From: an uncultured Rikenella sp.
Lineage (GTDB): Bacteria; Bacteroidota; Bacteroidia; Bacteroidales; Rikenellaceae
Length of the DNA: 8,624 nt
Reading direction: 5' to 3'
Assembly: GCF_910579375.1 (NCBI RefSeq)
Contig: NZ_CAJTUJ010000078.1
Location: 1-8,624, forward strand
Part shown: positions 6,609 to 8,624 of the stretch, one piece after another
Layout: every line of letters begins with the position of its first letter
Position numbering within the stretch: the stretch's first letter is position 1
The notes under the pieces: generated by a model
Database searches by the model: none
What the model was told of the DNA's origin: nothing
What the model saw: only the letters and a program-made list of their open reading frames with translations
Made by a program: the position numbers and the translations under genes

Positions 6609-8102
6609 GTTCGGGGTCTTGACGGGTACATTTTTATTGATGAGCAGTTTGCCGCCAGAGGATACCCATCGCTCGCCCCGCTCGGCGAGGTGTTCGGCCA
6701 TGCTTTTGCGGAAAGCGGCCAGGCGTTCCTCCTGTTCGGCAGCCGTGTGCAGGTCGCGGGTTTCGTATGGGTCGTCCGCGAGGTCGAAGAGCTGCTCTTC
6801 GCCATTGCCGTAGAACCAGATGTATTTGTACCGCCCGTCGGTCAGGGCTACCCAGCCGCTGCCGCCGTAGCTGCCGGTGTGTTCCAGGTCGAGCTGCGTC
6901 CGCCATCCGGCTTTCTTCGGGTTTTTCAGCAGCGTCAGGATGGACGCTCCGTCCACTCCGTCGGGGATTTGTGTTCCTGCCGCGTCGAGGAAGGTGGGCA
7001 GGATGTCGCGTATCTCGACCAGCTCGTCGCGGGTGGAGCCGCGTTTGACTTTGGCTTTCAAGGACGAGGGGTAGCGCACGATGAAAGGCACATGGGCCGA
7101 TCCTTCGTAGGCGTAGGTCTTGCGCCAGTGGTGGTGGTCGCCGAGCATATCGCCGTGATCGGAGACGAAGAGGATCAGGGCGTTGTCGTACATTCCCCGC
7201 TCCCGGAGCGCCGCGACGATGCGTCCGATCTGTTCGTCGATGAAGGTGACGTTGGCGGCGTAATGCCTGCGGGCCTGTTGGGCATATTCCGCTCCGAAGT
7301 CGCCGTAAGCGGCTGCCGGGTTCCTGAGCGGGTCGTGGGTGTAGCGTGTCGAGTAGGTCGAGTCCCAGTCGCCGACGACCGGTGCCGGCAGGGTCTTGTC
7401 GGCATACAGGTCGAGCAGCCGCTTCGGTGGGTCATACGGGCTGTGGGGTCGGGCGAAGGAGACTTTCAGGAACAGGGGCTGTATCGGGTCGTAGTTTTCG
7501 ATCAGCCGCACGGCCCGCTCTCCCGTCCACCAGGTGGGGTGCAGGGTGTCGGCCAGCGGATAGGTGTCCGAAGCGTGGTCGTTCCAGCCGATATGGCTGG
7601 AGTCGGGGTTAAGCCCGGGGGCCACGCTGGCGAACCACTGCCGGTAGTCGCTGATGAAGCCGGTGTCTTCGACACGACCGGATTCGTCGAGCTCGGTGGC
7701 GGCGAAGCCGCGTAACGATCGTTGCGGGTGCCAGTGCATCTTTCCGATTCCGTAGCTGTAGTATCCGGCGTCGGTCATGAGTTGCGGCAGCTGGTTGGGG
7801 TATTCGGGGGCGATGAAGTTGTTGTAGCCGATGAGGCCGTGGTGCCAGGGGGACTGACCGGTGAGCAGCCCGGCCCGGGCGGGTGTGCTGCTGGGGGTGG
7901 AGGTATAACCGTTGGCGAAGCGCACGCCGTCGGCGGCCAGTGCATCGAGGTGTGGTGTCACGACGGTCGTATCGACGGTGCCGAGGTAGTCGAACCGATG
8001 CTGGTCGGTCATGATCAGAATGACATGGGGTTGTTGTTTCTGTGCGGCGGAGGCGGCGCCTACTGCGCCCAGCGCGGCCATCCAGGCTAGGGTCTTTTGC
8101 AT
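6585..8102 (-). CDS. Secreted S1-family sulfatase, serine-type formylglycine motif
   Basis: A 505-residue sulfatase that by family hydrolyses a sulfate ester, probably on a glycan; the substrate cannot be read from the sequence. A signal peptide covers residues 1-20 (MQKTLAWMAALGAVGAASAA). The activation motif is STPARAGLLTG (72-82), with S72 as the residue converted to formylglycine, so a radical-SAM maturase (anSME) is required; none is in the window. Other active-site residues are present: D33 and Q34 (MTDQHR), R76, K121 and H123 (GKMHWH), H220 (FARPHSPYDPP), D315 and H316 (SDHGDMLGDH) and K328. The frame could start ten codons earlier (8132), but the ATG at 8102 gives a clean signal peptide and lies just below a perfect -7 box that the longer start would sit above. 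No SusC/SusD pair or glycosidase is adjacent, so it is an orphan sulfatase here. Confidence 0.93.
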   Translation of the reverse strand: MQKTLAWMAALGAVGAASAAQKQQPHVILIMTDQHRFDYLGTVDTTVVTPHLDALAADGVRFANGYTSTPSSTPARAGLLTGQSPWHHGLIGYNNFIAPEYPNQLPQLMTDAGYYSYGIGKMHWHPQRSLRGFAATELDESGRVEDTGFISDYRQWFASVAPGLNPDSSHIGWNDHASDTYPLADTLHPTWWTGERAVRLIENYDPIQPLFLKVSFARPHSPYDPPKRLLDLYADKTLPAPVVGDWDSTYSTRYTHDPLRNPAAAYGDFGAEYAQQARRHYAANVTFIDEQIGRIVAALRERGMYDNALILFVSDHGDMLGDHHHWRKTYAYEGSAHVPFIVRYPSSLKAKVKRGSTRDELVEIRDILPTFLDAAGTQIPDGVDGASILTLLKNPKKAGWRTQLDLEHTGSYGGSGWVALTDGRYKYIWFYGNGEEQLFDLADDPYETRDLHTAAEQEERLAAFRKSMAEHLAERGERWVSSGGKLLINKNVPVKTPNFPNGEGK

Positions 8103-8108
8103 AGTCGT

Positions 8109-8116
8109 CAAATATA
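8109..8116 (-). promoter_or_regulatory. Putative -7 box for the sulfatase
   Basis: The minus strand reads TATATTTG, a full match to TAnnTTTG, with only six bases (ACGACT) between it and the ATG at 8102. No TTTG is found 19-21 bases upstream. A transcript starting at the usual distance would begin at or next to the ATG, meaning leaderless or nearly so. The alternative is that the true promoter is further upstream and this match is chance. Confidence 0.5.
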
Positions 8117-8167
8117 CGATATTTATTTGCATCTGTATTGGAGGGCTGAGGTTCTCGATAGGGTTAT

Positions 8168-8188
8168 TACTGCCTTATTAAGGCGGTA
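8168..8188. repeat. Palindrome upstream of the sulfatase
   Basis: The sequence TACTGCCTTA, a central T, then TAAGGCGGTA forms two 10-base arms with a single mismatch (a G-U pair if read as plus-strand RNA). The core GCCTTA-T-TAAGGC is perfect. It lies about 52 bases upstream of the sulfatase -7 box, where an activator site would be expected. The AT-rich centre with GC shoulders fits a dimeric regulator site; the regulator is unknown. Confidence 0.45.
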
Positions 8189-8427
8189 CTATCTTGTGGG
8201 GCCCGCGTACTTCTTTCAGGCGAGGTGCGCGAAAAGAGATAGGGTAGAGGCTGCCGATTCCGAGTGCCGGACCCGAGTAGCGAAGCGAGAGCACGTCGGC
8301 TTGTCGACGATGCCTCGCAAGCGCGAGGGAGACCGCAGGTCAACGCACCGCCTGCCCGGCGGACGCGTTCGCGCCACGGCGGGCGGCCTTTATTACTTCA
8401 AAGTAACCGCGCGCCACGCCTAAAGAA

Positions 8428-8471
8428 GCGATTCAACTATTTCGGCGGTGAGCCGAAATAGAATGAATCGC
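8428..8471. repeat. Long 44-base inverted repeat
   Basis: Two nested perfect stems share one axis. GCGATTCA (8428-8435) pairs with TGAATCGC (8464-8471), and CTATTTCGGC (8437-8446) pairs with GCCGAAATAG (8452-8461). A 1x2 internal bulge separates them, and the loop is GGTGA at 8447-8451. On the minus strand it is followed by TTCTTTAGG, a poor U-tract, so it might terminate a gene entering from the right, but it is longer and more structured than a typical terminator. Confidence 0.8.
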
Positions 8472-8509
8472 GCAGGCGCGCGAAAAAGTTCGATTCCGCG
8501 CAAAGTTCT

Positions 8510-8584
8510 GTCGCCCACCCGCTTTAAAGGGCATATTCTGCCGGTTGGCACTCGGCCAATCCGGCAAGAATTGCCGCGGGCGAC
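8510..8584. other. Potential multi-branched fold
   Basis: GTCGCCC (8510-8516) is perfectly complementary to GGGCGAC (8578-8584). Inside this closing helix lie two hairpins: CCGGTTGGC (8541-8549) with GCCAATCCGG (8555-8564, one bulge), and CGGCAA (8562-8567) with TTGCCG (8571-8576). The two inner hairpins share 8562-8564, so they cannot both form in full, which would allow alternative states. Based on eye pairing only; no folding energy was computed. Confidence 0.35.
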
Positions 8585-8624
8585 GTTTGGGAGCAGACAC
8601 GCCCAGCTTTCGCGTGCCGAGCGG

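Larger units (their letters stand above)
8133..8624. other. Hairpin-dense non-coding region, continues past the window
   Basis: About 490 bases without a supportable gene. Open frames exist on both strands, including minus-strand frames open to the window edge that stop near 8420-8435. They are rich in Arg/Ala, lack known motifs and are mutually overlapping, so none is called. What stands out is inverted repeats: 8168-8188, 8291-8313, 8313-8328, 8428-8471, 8541-8564, 8562-8576 and a 7-bp pair joining 8510-8516 to 8578-8584. It matches no tmRNA, RNase P, 6S, tRNA or riboswitch signature that I know. It could be a dispersed repeat element, a structured RNA, or decayed coding sequence. Confidence 0.5.

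Noticed and set aside
8097..8461. Plus-strand frames of 108 and 65 codons in the right flank
   Set aside because: They overlap each other and the hairpin region, with Arg-rich composition and no motif. The longer one starts inside the sulfatase.
8472..8624. Minus-strand frames open to the window edge, possible 3' end of a gene to the right
   Set aside because: At least two frames are open at once and neither shows a recognisable C-terminus, so I cannot choose one. Sequence beyond 8624 is needed.
8133..8624. tmRNA, RNase P RNA, 6S RNA, CRISPR array or riboswitch
   Set aside because: None of the conserved cores I know for these RNAs is present, and there are no regularly spaced direct repeats.

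Overview
The window is a compact, GC-rich bacterial chromosome segment with six complete protein genes, all on the minus strand, so transcription runs from high to low coordinates. Four things point to Bacteroidota, most likely a GC-rich Bacteroidales such as Alistipes/Rikenellaceae (inference, not proven): TAnnTTTG-type -7 promoter boxes in front of genes, no Shine-Dalgarno sequences, a periplasmic DPP-IV peptidase, and a serine-type sulfatase next to housekeeping genes.

Layout in the direction of transcription. (a) 8133-8624 has no convincing gene; it is rich in inverted repeats and runs off the window. (b) 6585-8102 is a secreted S1 sulfatase with a perfect TATATTTG box six bases before its ATG. 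(c) 5005-6549 is the single-chain (alpha2) glycyl-tRNA synthetase, with its own promoter overlapping the sulfatase 3' end, followed by a strong hairpin terminator at 4946-4981. (d) 3966-4910 is an exported protein with an M23/LytM-like fold that seems to have lost the catalytic zinc ligands. (e) 3698-3965 is a short gap with no gene. (f) 2394-3697 plus 178-2397 form a tight three-gene unit: ruvX/yqgF, nadC and a DPP-IV-type dipeptidyl peptidase. The last two overlap by ATGA. The unit ends at a textbook intrinsic terminator (104-136).

The genes do not form one pathway. Translation (GlyRS), NAD synthesis (NadC) and the RuvX nuclease/rRNA-processing family are housekeeping. The three exported proteins (sulfatase, degenerate M23, DPP-IV) act outside the cytoplasm and fit a gut-type degrader of glycans and proline-rich peptides. 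I see no CRISPR array, tRNA, rRNA, integrase, transposase or phage gene. The least explained parts are the hairpin-dense region 8133-8624, the degenerate M23 protein, and promoter boxes close enough to start codons to imply nearly leaderless mRNAs.
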